Source: Singulisphaera sp. GP187 | GTDB lineage: Bacteria > Planctomycetota > Planctomycetia > Isosphaerales > Isosphaeraceae | Reading direction: 5' to 3' | DNA: 64,000 nt | Assembly: GCF_900129635.1 (NCBI RefSeq) | Contig: NZ_FSRB01000001.1 | Coordinates: 496,001-560,000, forward strand | Notes under the pieces: generated by a model | What the model saw: the letters and a program-made list of their open reading frames with translations, nothing else | The model's database searches: none | Told to the model about the DNA's origin: nothing | Made by a program: the position numbers and the translations under genes | Shown here: piece after piece, positions 25,971-33,516 of the stretch | Layout of the letters: the number at the start of each line of letters is the position of its first letter | Position numbering within the stretch: position 1 is the first letter of the stretch

Positions 25971-26363
25971 CTAGGCCACGGGAAGCCGAGCTGCCGGATA
26001 CACGGCGACATGGGAGTCGACAGTGGCGATTGTCAGCCCGTGTTGAAGTGCCTGGGCAATCAGCAGGCGGTCGAACGGGTCGCGATGCAGTGCGGGGAGG
26101 TTGGCGAGGTGGGGCATCGCACCCTCATCGATCGGCAGGGCATCGATGCCGTGGGCATCCCGCTGCTGAGGCAGGTAGTCGGCCGGCGGGGCAGGGAGCG
26201 GGAGTTTCCCCAAGCCGTGCTTGATGACCGCCTCCCAGATCGAGGCGGCGCTCAGGTACACTTCGTTCGCGGGCTCCTGGATGGCGGCCAGGAAGGGCGC
26301 GGGCAGCCTCGGGTCGGCGGTGATGTACCAGAGGAACACATGGGTATCGAGCAGCAGCTTCAT
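25971..26363 (-). CDS. PIN-domain toxin, VapC-like ribonuclease
   Basis: A 130-residue protein starting MKLLLDTHVFLW. Acidic PIN residues are Asp6, a Glu in ASIWEAVIK (about 44) and the aspartates of HRDPFDRLLIAQA (about 94-97). These are the metal-dependent RNase motifs of VapC-type toxins. Its ATG overlaps the antitoxin stop (ATGA), the standard toxin-antitoxin arrangement. The length matches the family. Confidence 0.9.
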   Translation of the reverse strand: MKLLLDTHVFLWYITADPRLPAPFLAAIQEPANEVYLSAASIWEAVIKHGLGKLPLPAPPADYLPQQRDAHGIDALPIDEGAMPHLANLPALHRDPFDRLLIAQALQHGLTIATVDSHVAVYPAARLPVA

Positions 26364-26599
26364 CGCTCCTCGAACGCCCGAAGGAGGTCGTCGGGTAACG
26401 GGGCGTCGAAGTCGGCTGGTACGGTGAACGACCCGGCGGCCAGCCCGAACGGTCGCGGCCCGCGGGCGGCCGAAGCAAGCGGGCAGAGTTCGGCCACCGG
26501 TCGGCCGTCGCGGGCGACGACAAGGCGCTCCCCGGCCTCGACGCGGTCGAGGAGCCCGGAGGGGTCCCGCTCCAGGTCTTGCAGGCTGATGGTACTCAT
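26360..26599 (-). CDS. Phd/YefM-like antitoxin
   Basis: A 79-residue protein from ATG 26599 (MSTISLQDLERDPSGLLDRV). A longer frame back to 26875 reads through the SET gene's antisense strand and is rejected. The N-terminal half has the Phd/YefM pattern (LERDP-GLLDRVEAGERLVVARDGRPVAEL), which dimerises and binds DNA. The C-terminal tail (FTVPADFDAPLPDDLLRAFEE) resembles toxin-binding tails of VapB/Phd antitoxins. It overlaps the toxin gene by 4 bp and probably autoregulates the pair. Confidence 0.88.
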   Translation of the reverse strand: MSTISLQDLERDPSGLLDRVEAGERLVVARDGRPVAELCPLASAARGPRPFGLAAGSFTVPADFDAPLPDDLLRAFEER

Positions 26600-26699
26600 A
26601 GAGGTTATTCTATCCCGTCCACGCGGACATGAGTAGGTTGAGAGCGGTTTTTCCCTCGGATTGCACAGGGAACCTGCGTGGCACCATCCGGGGGCCGGG

Positions 26700-27134
26700 C
26701 TAAGGTTTGATTCGCTTCCGCGGTCGGGTTGGGGCCTCGGCTTTGGCCTCGACGACCGCGAACCCGACCGCCGATTGATCGTCCGGATCGCCGTTGTAGT
26801 TGACCGTGATCTCCTCGCCCGGCTCGATCTCGCGAAGCGATGTGAAGACCTTGATCTGTTGGCCCCGGTCGTCATAGCGGGCGTTGGGGCGGAACGAATG
26901 GTTGTAGAGCGAACCGTAGCCGAGGGCCAAGGCCACGGTGCTCTTGTTCCACACGAAGCAGTAGTTCCCGAGGCTCGTCCAGGCCGAGCCCTGATTGAGA
27001 TCCTCGACGGGCACGACGAGCACGGGAACCCGTTCGATCACCTCACCCGCTTCGATTCGCCGGCGCGCGAAGACACCGCGTCCCTTGCCCGGGGAACGCC
27101 GGACCTCAATCGCGTCCGAATGCTCAAGCACCAT
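26700..27134 (-). CDS. SET-domain protein (lysine methyltransferase-like)
   Basis: A 144-residue protein that is nearly all SET domain. Visible motifs are the opening GKGRGVFARRRIEAGEVIE, the pseudoknot motif YGSLYNHSFRPNARY (NHS...PNA) and GEEITVNYNG near the end, where SAM and lysine bind. A basic tail ends RPRKRIKP. Bacterial SET proteins are often of eukaryotic-like or transferred origin; the substrate is unknown. A GGAG-type site precedes ATG 27134. Two decayed partial copies lie at 21799-21964 and 22756-22889, so this locus has been duplicated and eroded. Confidence 0.88.
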   Translation of the reverse strand: MVLEHSDAIEVRRSPGKGRGVFARRRIEAGEVIERVPVLVVPVEDLNQGSAWTSLGNYCFVWNKSTVALALGYGSLYNHSFRPNARYDDRGQQIKVFTSLREIEPGEEITVNYNGDPDDQSAVGFAVVEAKAEAPTRPRKRIKP

Positions 27135-27167
27135 CCCTTGCGCTCCGCGGTCCCTGCTCCCGCCCCG

Positions 27168-27749
27168 TCAACCCATCAGGTCGACGACGGCGAGGCTTCG
27201 GTCGAGATTCAATGACGACTTCAGGTCGGCCACCAGCAGGCGGTGCCGATTGCCATCGTCGGTGGGGACGGTGAGATAGAGGTGCCCTTTGTAGATCACT
27301 CCACTTGCGGATCGGTCGCTTGCCTCGGAGGATCTGCGCGACTCTTCCCACGCCTGGACCGCCAGGATGATCTCTTCCTCGGCGTTCTGTAGCGCTCGTT
27401 GAATGACGTTCATCCACCTCTCCCAGGCTCGCTTTTCTTCGATCGCGGCATGGCTCCGACCGAACGCTCCGGCCTCCTCCTGAAAGTGCTTGCTGTTTTC
27501 GAGCCGGCGGCGAACTTCGGTCAGCCGATGCTTGAGTTCCAGGAAGTGATCGAGCGCCGACTCGGTCTGCTCGATGGCCAGGGCGCGGTGATTGGCGATC
27601 GATTCGGTGACGACCGTCAGCGGCGCGAGCTCGGCGTAGCTCACCATGTGCGGCTTGTGGACGCCCGAGGGCCGTGACCTTCTCGAGAACGAGCGGCAGA
27701 AGGATGAGAGGCTGTCGAATGTCTTGCTCGATGACGAAAGATCATCCAC
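27168..27749 (-). CDS. Hypothetical coiled-coil protein
   Basis: A 193-residue protein from GTG 27749, chosen because GGAGG sits about 6 bases upstream. The serine-rich N-terminus is followed by a long helical region (ALDHFLELKHRLTEVRRRLE, AIEEKRAWERWMNVIQRAL, about residues 60-135) and a short beta tail (GVIYKGHLYLTVPTDDGNR, HRLLVADLKSSLNLD). No family is recognised. It lies 33 bp upstream of the SET gene on the same strand and may be co-transcribed with it. Confidence 0.65.
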   Translation of the reverse strand: MDDLSSSSKTFDSLSSFCRSFSRRSRPSGVHKPHMVSYAELAPLTVVTESIANHRALAIEQTESALDHFLELKHRLTEVRRRLENSKHFQEEAGAFGRSHAAIEEKRAWERWMNVIQRALQNAEEEIILAVQAWEESRRSSEASDRSASGVIYKGHLYLTVPTDDGNRHRLLVADLKSSLNLDRSLAVVDLMG

Positions 27750-28188
27750 CGCCGCCCTCCTTTTGAAGATGGAGTGACCGGAGTACGACTGACCCGCGGC
27801 TCACAACACCCGCGTTGTCGGCCTCGAGACCCAGAAGAGGGTGAGCGGTGCCCACCCTACGAGGACCCCTCTTGTCCGAATCGCAGATTTTCATCGACCG
27901 CCCGTATAAGAGAAGCTTATGTTTAGCTCATCGGCAAACTGAGTCCCCAAATACCGGTTGAGACCTGGGGTTTTTTGGTCAGGGCCGGCCGCCTGTAGGG
28001 GTTGTCGGGCTGGTGTGGAATGTCGGGACGTCCTAGGCACTCCACCCAAGGCGCTGTTGCGACCCGGGCGACTGCGTGCTTGCGTACGCAAGTGAAGCGG
28101 GTCAAGCTGAACGTCTGGGTTTGAAACGCTCCGATCGGCGGGGCGCGGGTTGGTGAGCTCGGTCTCATTCGCTTCGGGAGGGCCTGCG
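27750..28188. other. Divergent intergenic region, nothing else supported
   Basis: It separates the leftward coiled-coil gene from the rightward TlpA-like gene. It should hold both promoters, but none is confidently recognised. Frames on the minus strand here are antisense to the TlpA gene's start and lack coding character. Confidence 0.5.
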
Positions 28189-28809
28189 ATGCCAAGTTCG
28201 GACGTGTTTCGTCGTGGCGTGGGGCTGGTCGCGGCGTTCGGAATCGCCCTCGGTCTCGGACTCGTGAGCCTGGGGGCGGATCGGCCCGCCGACGAAGTGC
28301 CGGCTCCGGCCGGTCCGAGCCAGGTTCCCGACGCGTGGCTCGAGGGAACCCGGAGCGCGCGGGCCAAGCGGTTCGCCGAGTTGTTGAAGGAGGGGGACAA
28401 CCCACCGGCGCTGAAGGTCGGGGAATGGAAGAACGCCGAGTCGTTGGCGTGGGGCGATCTCAAGGGCAAGGTCGTCCTGCTCGACTTCTGGGCCACGTGG
28501 TGCGGGCCTTGCCTCGCGAGCATTCCCCACAACAATGACCTCTACGCGCGTTACAAGGGGGACGGACTCGTCCTGATTGGGGTCTGCCATAGTCGCGGGG
28601 CCGACCTGATGGGCAAGACGGCCGACGACAAGGGGATCAAGTACCCGGTTGCCGCCGACGTCGACGGTGCGACCGTCGCGGCCTTCGCCGTGGACAGCTT
28701 CCCCGACTACTATTTCATCGACCGCGCCGGCAAGCTTCGGATCCTCGACTGCAAGAATGATCACGTTGAGGATGCCATCAAGCTCCTCCTGGCCGAGAAG
28801 GTGAACTGA
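28189..28809 (+). CDS. TlpA-like thioredoxin-fold protein, exported
   Basis: A 206-residue protein from ATG 28189 (GGGAGG about 6 bases upstream, then a hydrophobic signal). An upstream start at 28150 is less likely. The thioredoxin fold carries the active site WATWCGPC near residue 104 within VVLLDFWATWCGPCLASIPH, then FPDYYFIDRAGK with the cis-proline region. This is the AhpC/TSA-Redoxin/TlpA group of extracytoplasmic thiol-disulfide reductases. Directly followed by the glycosylase gene (1 bp apart). Confidence 0.9.
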   Translation: MPSSDVFRRGVGLVAAFGIALGLGLVSLGADRPADEVPAPAGPSQVPDAWLEGTRSARAKRFAELLKEGDNPPALKVGEWKNAESLAWGDLKGKVVLLDFWATWCGPCLASIPHNNDLYARYKGDGLVLIGVCHSRGADLMGKTADDKGIKYPVAADVDGATVAAFAVDSFPDYYFIDRAGKLRILDCKNDHVEDAIKLLLAEKVN

Positions 28810-28810
28810 A

Positions 28811-29380
28811 GTGAGGTGGGTTGTCCCCGGGCACACGCTCCCGCGAACGTTCTACGATCGCAACACGGAAACGGTGGCCAAAGAGCTCCTCGGGATGCAC
28901 TTGGTGCATCGCGTTGACGGTCAGCCGCGCATCGGGCGGATCGTCGAGACCGAGGCTTACCTCGGTCCTCACGACCTCGCCGCTCATACCTCACGAGGGC
29001 GGACCGCACGCACGGAGGTGATGTTCGGTCCGCCCGGCTATGCTTACGTCTACTTGATTTACGGGATCTATCACTGTTTGAATGCCGTGACCGAAGCGGC
29101 AGGTCATGGGTCGGCCGTCCTCTTCCGTGCGCTGGAGCCGATCGAGAATCTCGAAGGGGGGACAAAAGGCCCGGGCCTCCTCTGCCGCGCGATGGGGATC
29201 GACCGCCGGCTCTACGGACACGACCTCACGAGCGATGACTTCTTCATCGCCGCGCCCGAGCGATCCGAGCCGTTCGAGATCGTCAAGCGGCCGCGGGTCG
29301 GCGTGGACTACGCAGGGGAGTGGGCCGGGCGGCCGCTCCGCTTCTACATCCAGGGAAACGCCTTTATCTCGCGGAAATGA
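28811..29380 (+). CDS. DNA-3-methyladenine glycosylase (AAG/MPG family)
   Basis: A 189-residue protein, the usual length. The GTG start lies 1 bp after the previous stop. Family signatures are LPRTFYDRNTETVAKELLGM, RIVETEAYLGPHDLAAH with the catalytic Glu, TEVMFGPPGYAYVYLIYG with the base-flipping tyrosines, YHCLNAVTE, and LLCRAMGID near the C-terminal third. It removes 3-methyladenine and other damaged purines in base-excision repair. Co-transcription with the TlpA-like gene is likely from the spacing. Confidence 0.95.
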   Translation: MRWVVPGHTLPRTFYDRNTETVAKELLGMHLVHRVDGQPRIGRIVETEAYLGPHDLAAHTSRGRTARTEVMFGPPGYAYVYLIYGIYHCLNAVTEAAGHGSAVLFRALEPIENLEGGTKGPGLLCRAMGIDRRLYGHDLTSDDFFIAAPERSEPFEIVKRPRVGVDYAGEWAGRPLRFYIQGNAFISRK

Positions 29381-29927
29381 GTGGTTTGTGCCCCCGGTGA
29401 ACGGCGGTTGTCGGTAAGATCTGGCGATGTTGCTTGGGGAAATGACATCGTGATCCACGGGGTTTCGCAAAATCAATGGTTCTCAGATATTGGAAAGGCC
29501 TGATTGCGATTGGCGGGCGTCCTGGATAGATTCTTGGAGCCGCCCCGACGCGTTGGTGGCGGGAATCGCGGAGAACCTATCGAGAATGCATCATGTCATT
29601 CCTCTCATTCTTAGGTCCTAAATCGGCTCCGTTTTCCCCCGCGGAGGTCAAAGCTTTCGAGTGTCTCAAGCAGGTGGGGCCTTCCCCCGTACCTGTACCG
29701 TTCCCGAACTTCAGCCCGTTCCTCTCACCCTCAACGTCCTCCAAGATCAACGTCGATATCGCGATGTCTCATGGGTTTTCGCCGGACGGGGCGAAGCAGA
29801 TGTATGTTGAGGGGCAGCAGCCCAAGGCGCTACCGGACAAGCTGATCCTGGCCCGGTTCTATCCGCAACAGGGCAAGCCGCTCCCGCTTCCCACCGAGGG
29901 GAATGGGCTTCCCACCCCAGAAAAAGT

Positions 29928-31450
29928 CAATAGTGTCCGGGATTCCTGATGGCGAGGAGGCTTTTCGTCAGGACATCCCAGAATAATTCGATTTGAACAG
30001 CCTTGCAGCCGCCTCCTTCGGTTTGGAGGGCGATCCCGGCGCATGCCGCGGCATGACCTCGTCCGCAGCGCGTGGACGGGCCCTGATCGCTTATTTGGGT
30101 TTTTCGGCACGCTTCCGCGCAACGCGGTCACGCTGTAATTGGCACTGACGCTCCCGCTCGCGAAGGATCGGCATGATCTCGTCCATCGTCGCCGTGCCGT
30201 TGGCCACCATTCCCAGCAGGCTAAACATATACTTGCTGGGGCGATTCCCTGTATGGATGTACATGAGCGTGACGCCGATCACGGCGACGTAGAAGCTCAA
30301 CAGCACACCCTCGCGGCTGTGACTGATCAGATGATCGAACCGCGCGTAGCTTTTCAGCCAGCGGAAAAACAGTTCAACTTGCCATCTATGACGATATAAT
30401 ACTCCGATAATTGATGCGTCAGGCTCGAGCAGGGTCGTCAAGAGGTAGACCGGATTCTCGGGGTCATCCTTGGGGACGATGACCACTTCGCGAAGGACGA
30501 TGCCCAGCGGTTTGCGATGCGTCGAGCCGGGAAAACGGACCAGTCGATCGGAGATGACGTCCGCGTCGCGGGCCTCTTGGGTGAGTTCCCTCGTCTCGGT
30601 CGTCTCGAGGTTGGGGGTGCGTTCTCCGGGTTTCCGGAACCGCATCACGAAATCCGCCGCCGGTTCTACGTGGGCCTTGATCAGCTTGAAGCTGAAGATC
30701 CCCCGGTCGTAGAGATGGATCGCCCCGGGGGTGATGGAGTACGCGGCGGTGGTCGCCTCGCTCTGGCCGGCCTCGGGGACGACGATCAGCTCGGGGAGCC
30801 AGGTTTGGGCATCGACATGGAAGTCGAGTCGAGCGCCGGTCTTGCCGCCGCGGCGGCGGACGCTCCAGGCCACTGAGGCGGCGGCATGAAGGAAGGTGCC
30901 ATCGACGGCGAGGACCTGGCGGTGAAGCGAGCTCAGGGGATCGGCGGCCTGGTTCGGGTTGGGACTGGGCTTGAGAACGTTGCGTCGGAGCTGATCGAGG
31001 ATCGGCTGCAAGCGAGTGTGGTCGGCCAACTTATTGAAGTCGGAGAGGGTGCTTTTGCAGAGTTTCTGGATCGAGAGGAATTTTTGGGCTTGTCGGGTTT
31101 GGCTGAAATCCTCGATCGTCCTGAGGGTCCGCAGAGTGGGGTTGAAGAAGGCCAGGAGCATGGCAACGAAGACGTCGTCGAGGAAGAGGTCGCGGTTGCC
31201 ATGGGGGTCCTGGTCGCGAAGTTGTGCGATGAGCCGTTCGATCGAATGGATGTGCTTGGCCCCGACCACTTGATCGGGCCAGATGGGCAAATCACGAGAG
31301 AGCCACCCCGGTGCCCCGACCCGTTCAGGTCGCTGGGAAGGGGGAGTGTCAACCAGGGGTGGTTTCTTGGCCGCCATGACGAATACTGTGGCCGACCGTA
31401 ACCAAAAGCGCAAGCGAAGATTTGATGAAGGTCGATCCCGGACACTATTG
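29928..31450 (-). mobile_element. IS4-family insertion sequence, complete
   Basis: 1523 bp bounded by inverted repeats CAATAGTGTCCGGGAT (29928-29943) and ATCCCGGACACTATTG (31435-31450), and flanked by the 8-bp direct repeat GAAAAAGT (29920-29927 and 31451-31458). It contains one transposase gene on the minus strand. Intact ends and an identical target duplication indicate recent transposition. Confidence 0.93.
30091..31377 (-). CDS. IS4-family transposase
   Basis: A 428-residue protein from ATG 31377 (MAAKKPPLVDTPPSQ). A longer frame to 31953 runs outside the element. DDE residues are visible in LAVDGTFLHAAA (first Asp), HLYDRGIFSF (second Asp) and YRHRWQVELFFRWLK (the Y-R-E-K signature with the catalytic Glu). 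The N-terminal domain (FLDDVFVAMLLAFFNPTLRT) is of the IS4 type, and the C-terminus is basic. It appears intact, so the element may be active. Confidence 0.93.
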   Translation of the reverse strand: MAAKKPPLVDTPPSQRPERVGAPGWLSRDLPIWPDQVVGAKHIHSIERLIAQLRDQDPHGNRDLFLDDVFVAMLLAFFNPTLRTLRTIEDFSQTRQAQKFLSIQKLCKSTLSDFNKLADHTRLQPILDQLRRNVLKPSPNPNQAADPLSSLHRQVLAVDGTFLHAAASVAWSVRRRGGKTGARLDFHVDAQTWLPELIVVPEAGQSEATTAAYSITPGAIHLYDRGIFSFKLIKAHVEPAADFVMRFRKPGERTPNLETTETRELTQEARDADVISDRLVRFPGSTHRKPLGIVLREVVIVPKDDPENPVYLLTTLLEPDASIIGVLYRHRWQVELFFRWLKSYARFDHLISHSREGVLLSFYVAVIGVTLMYIHTGNRPSKYMFSLLGMVANGTATMDEIMPILRERERQCQLQRDRVARKRAEKPK

Positions 31451-31664
31451 GAAAAAGTGCTCGTGAGTCTGATGACTCCGGAATTCACGCCGCCCCCCGT
31501 TCCACCACCTTCACTCTCAGCCACAACGACTTCCACGCCAGCGTCCAGCACCGTCGGTTCGCCCCCCGCGGCCGCCCCATCAGGTACGTCGACGCCGAGC
31601 GCGGCGTCCGGTTCCCTCTTGGGATGAACCGAAGTGTTTGATCGAGTTCCGAGTTTTTTCAACG

Positions 31665-31823
31665 CCCCGCCAAAGAGCGAGGAATCCCCCTCGTTCCCAC
31701 GCTCTGCGTGGGAATGCCGTCCCCGACGCTCCGCGTCGTCTGGCCCTCGCAAGCCGAGGACGCCGAGCGTCCCAGACTGCATTCCCACGGGGGACCGTGG
31801 GAACGAGTTGCGAGCGGCTTCCT
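31665..31823 (+). repeat. Composite palindromic repeat, copy 2 of the 165-bp type
   Basis: It matches the reverse complement of 7081-7244 along its whole length. It contains CGTTCCCACGCTCTGCGTGG and the paired arm ATTCCCAC/GTGGGAACGAG. A run of ten G's lies shortly downstream (about 31852-31862). Short open frames on both strands across it are repeat-derived. Confidence 0.85.
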
Positions 31824-31879
31824 GGCCCTGGATCGGGTGGTTGTTTTTTTTGGGGGGGGGCGGCCTCTTGGCCCCAATC

Positions 31880-32398
31880 TTAACCTGGTGCCACGCCAGG
31901 ATCGTGGGCCTGGGACGACTGGCTCGTCGGTAAGATCTTGAACATTCTGGCATTTGCCAAGAAAACTCCCCGTACCGTGACCGTCTGCTCAGCTTCGATC
32001 AAAAATCCTGAGTGACGGAAAAAAGGCTGAGCACTCAGACTGACATGGGACGTGAGCTTTGTCAGATTCAACGTCTGTGCATGTTGCTCGAGATGCCGCA
32101 TGAGTGCGCTGCCAATGCCTTGGCGCACGGCGTGCTTGGCAACAAAGAACTGGTCGATATGGCCGTCCGGCTGAACGTCGGCGAAGCCCGCGATGATGTC
32201 GTCGAGCTCTGCGACAAACGGACGATTACGACGCATTCGTTCTACCCAAGCTTCGGCGTCATACGCTCTCGGGGCCCACGCATCGCGCTTTTCTTTGGAG
32301 TAATGCGAACAAGCGACTTCGTGAACAGACGAATAGAACACTTCACGAAGCCGATGTTCCTCTCCGGCACGAAATGGCCGAATCCGCAGCGTTCTCAT
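31880..32398 (-). CDS. GNAT-family N-acetyltransferase
   Basis: A 172-residue protein from ATG 32398 (MRTLRIRPFRAGEEHRL); an extension to 32449 is possible but unsupported. The acetyl-CoA loop reads VRQGIGSALMRHLE (Q/R-x-x-G-x-G/A), preceded by the beta-4 strand GHIDQFFVAK. The C-terminal AQPFFRHSGF is the usual GNAT beta-6/helix. It is close to the YafP-type group. The substrate is unknown. The last 20 residues are Q/S/A-rich. Confidence 0.9.
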   Translation of the reverse strand: MRTLRIRPFRAGEEHRLREVFYSSVHEVACSHYSKEKRDAWAPRAYDAEAWVERMRRNRPFVAELDDIIAGFADVQPDGHIDQFFVAKHAVRQGIGSALMRHLEQHAQTLNLTKLTSHVSLSAQPFFRHSGFLIEAEQTVTVRGVFLANARMFKILPTSQSSQAHDPGVAPG

Positions 32399-32490
32399 GG
32401 TCGGGTGAACCTCGGAAAGGCGTCCGAAACGACGTAGGGGAGCTCCCACTCACGGTCCGAGCAGAAAATAATGTTCTACAGTTATGAGAT

Positions 32491-32632
32491 TGTAGCAAGG
32501 ATGCAGGAATCTCGTTCCCACGCTCTGCGTGGGAATGCCGTCCCCGACGCTCTGCGTCGTCCTCCCCGGCGGGTGGGGCCGCGAATTCTGGCCTCCGAGG
32601 CAGACAGACGGCCCAGTTCCCTTGCGGCAGAC
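32491..32632 (-). repeat. Composite repeat related to the 4112-4402 element (inverted)
   Basis: TGTAGCAAGGAT, then TCTCGTTCCCACGCTCTGCG, then GCGGGTGGGGCCGC, then AGGCAGACAGACGG follow the order of the reverse complement of 4145-4350. About 50 bp of that element (its second TTCCCACGC palindrome arm) is missing here. It lies between the GNAT and TPR genes. Confidence 0.82.
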
Positions 32633-32648
32633 AATATCGTATCGGTTT

Positions 32649-33407
32649 TTAGGGCTTTCTGTCGCTGGTCCGATCATGGGGGATGGCGAGGATTGCCGCG
32701 GCGGCTTCGCTGCGGATTGTCTTGGCGCGGGCTTCCAGCCATTGGGCCTTGGTCAACTGGTCCAGTCGTCGGAGGAGGACGGCATAGTGCTCCGACGTTT
32801 CGGCGATTTCGAGATTGTTGGTCGGCCGCGTTTTCGTACGGATGGCCAGGACCCGGGAGTAGAGCGCGTCGGCCTCGGTGAGTCGCCCGACTTCGGAGTC
32901 GACCCAGGCCAGGTCATTGAGCGTTTCGGCCAGCGAGGCGTGCTCGGGGCCGAGCGCCTTTTCTTGGAGCGCGAGTGCCCGGCGGAGCAGGGGCTCGGCT
33001 TCGGCGAGCCGGCCCTGGCCGCAATGAATTTGGGCCAGGACATAAAGGTTCTGATAAAGCGTCTCGGTCTGGATGCGAGGATGGAGCTCCCTGACCTTCA
33101 AGGCCCACTTCGCCAGGGGCTCGGCCTGGTCATAGCGCGACTGGTTCATGAGAACTTGGGCGAGGTCGCAATAGCTCCGCGCCAGGAGTCGCGGATCGCC
33201 CTTCTGGTAGGGACGCACCACTTCACTGGCTGCCTTGAAACGCTCCTCGGCCTGGGTTAAGTCGCCACGGAGGAAGGCTCTCCATCCGGCGTCGTTCGCG
33301 ATCTGCCAGTCGCTCAGGACCTCGCTCGGCGTACCATCCGCCGACTTCAGTTGGCCGGTCAGCGCCATGACCAGGAGGGCCAGATTCATCGTGCAGGTGT
33401 GCAACAT
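32649..33407 (-). CDS. Exported TPR-repeat protein
   Basis: About 252 residues from ATG 33407, where a hydrophobic signal-like segment follows (LALLVMALTGQL). ATG 33389 is a close alternative, and 33485 adds a non-signal extension. At least four tetratricopeptide repeats are visible: AGWRAFLRGDLTQAEERFKA, ARSYCDLAQVLMNQSRYDQA, YQNLYVLAQIHCGQGRLAEA and AETLNDLAWVDSEVGRLTEA. It is probably a periplasmic protein-protein scaffold. It is convergent with nothing nearby and has no operon partner evident. Confidence 0.85.
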   Translation of the reverse strand: MLHTCTMNLALLVMALTGQLKSADGTPSEVLSDWQIANDAGWRAFLRGDLTQAEERFKAASEVVRPYQKGDPRLLARSYCDLAQVLMNQSRYDQAEPLAKWALKVRELHPRIQTETLYQNLYVLAQIHCGQGRLAEAEPLLRRALALQEKALGPEHASLAETLNDLAWVDSEVGRLTEADALYSRVLAIRTKTRPTNNLEIAETSEHYAVLLRRLDQLTKAQWLEARAKTIRSEAAAAILAIPHDRTSDRKP

Positions 33408-33516
33408 CGCGTCTTGATTCCGTCTCCGTGTCGTGTGGCAGAGCCCGCCATGCTCCTTGGTGAATGATTCGGGGGCTCCTGCCACTCGACAAGGGTGATC
33501 ACGGTTCCGGCCCGAT

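Larger units (their letters stand above)
29593..31627 (+). pseudogene. Small unknown gene disrupted by an IS4-family element
   Basis: The 5' part (29593-29927) encodes MSFLSFLGPKSAPFSPAEVK onward. The frame then enters the IS left end and stops at 29949. Removing the IS and one copy of the 8-bp duplication joins ...GLPTPEK in frame to VLVSLMTPEFTPPPV... in 31459-31627, giving a 167-residue protein with a P/S/T/A-rich tail. The join needs no other change, so the insertion looks recent. The family is not recognised: the N-terminal half is hydrophilic with no signal or TM, and the tail is low complexity. Confidence 0.85.

Noticed and set aside
30091..31953. A 620-codon transposase starting at 31953
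   Set aside because: The extra N-terminal part lies outside the IS right end at 31450 and translates the neighbouring repeat; the family start is ATG 31377.
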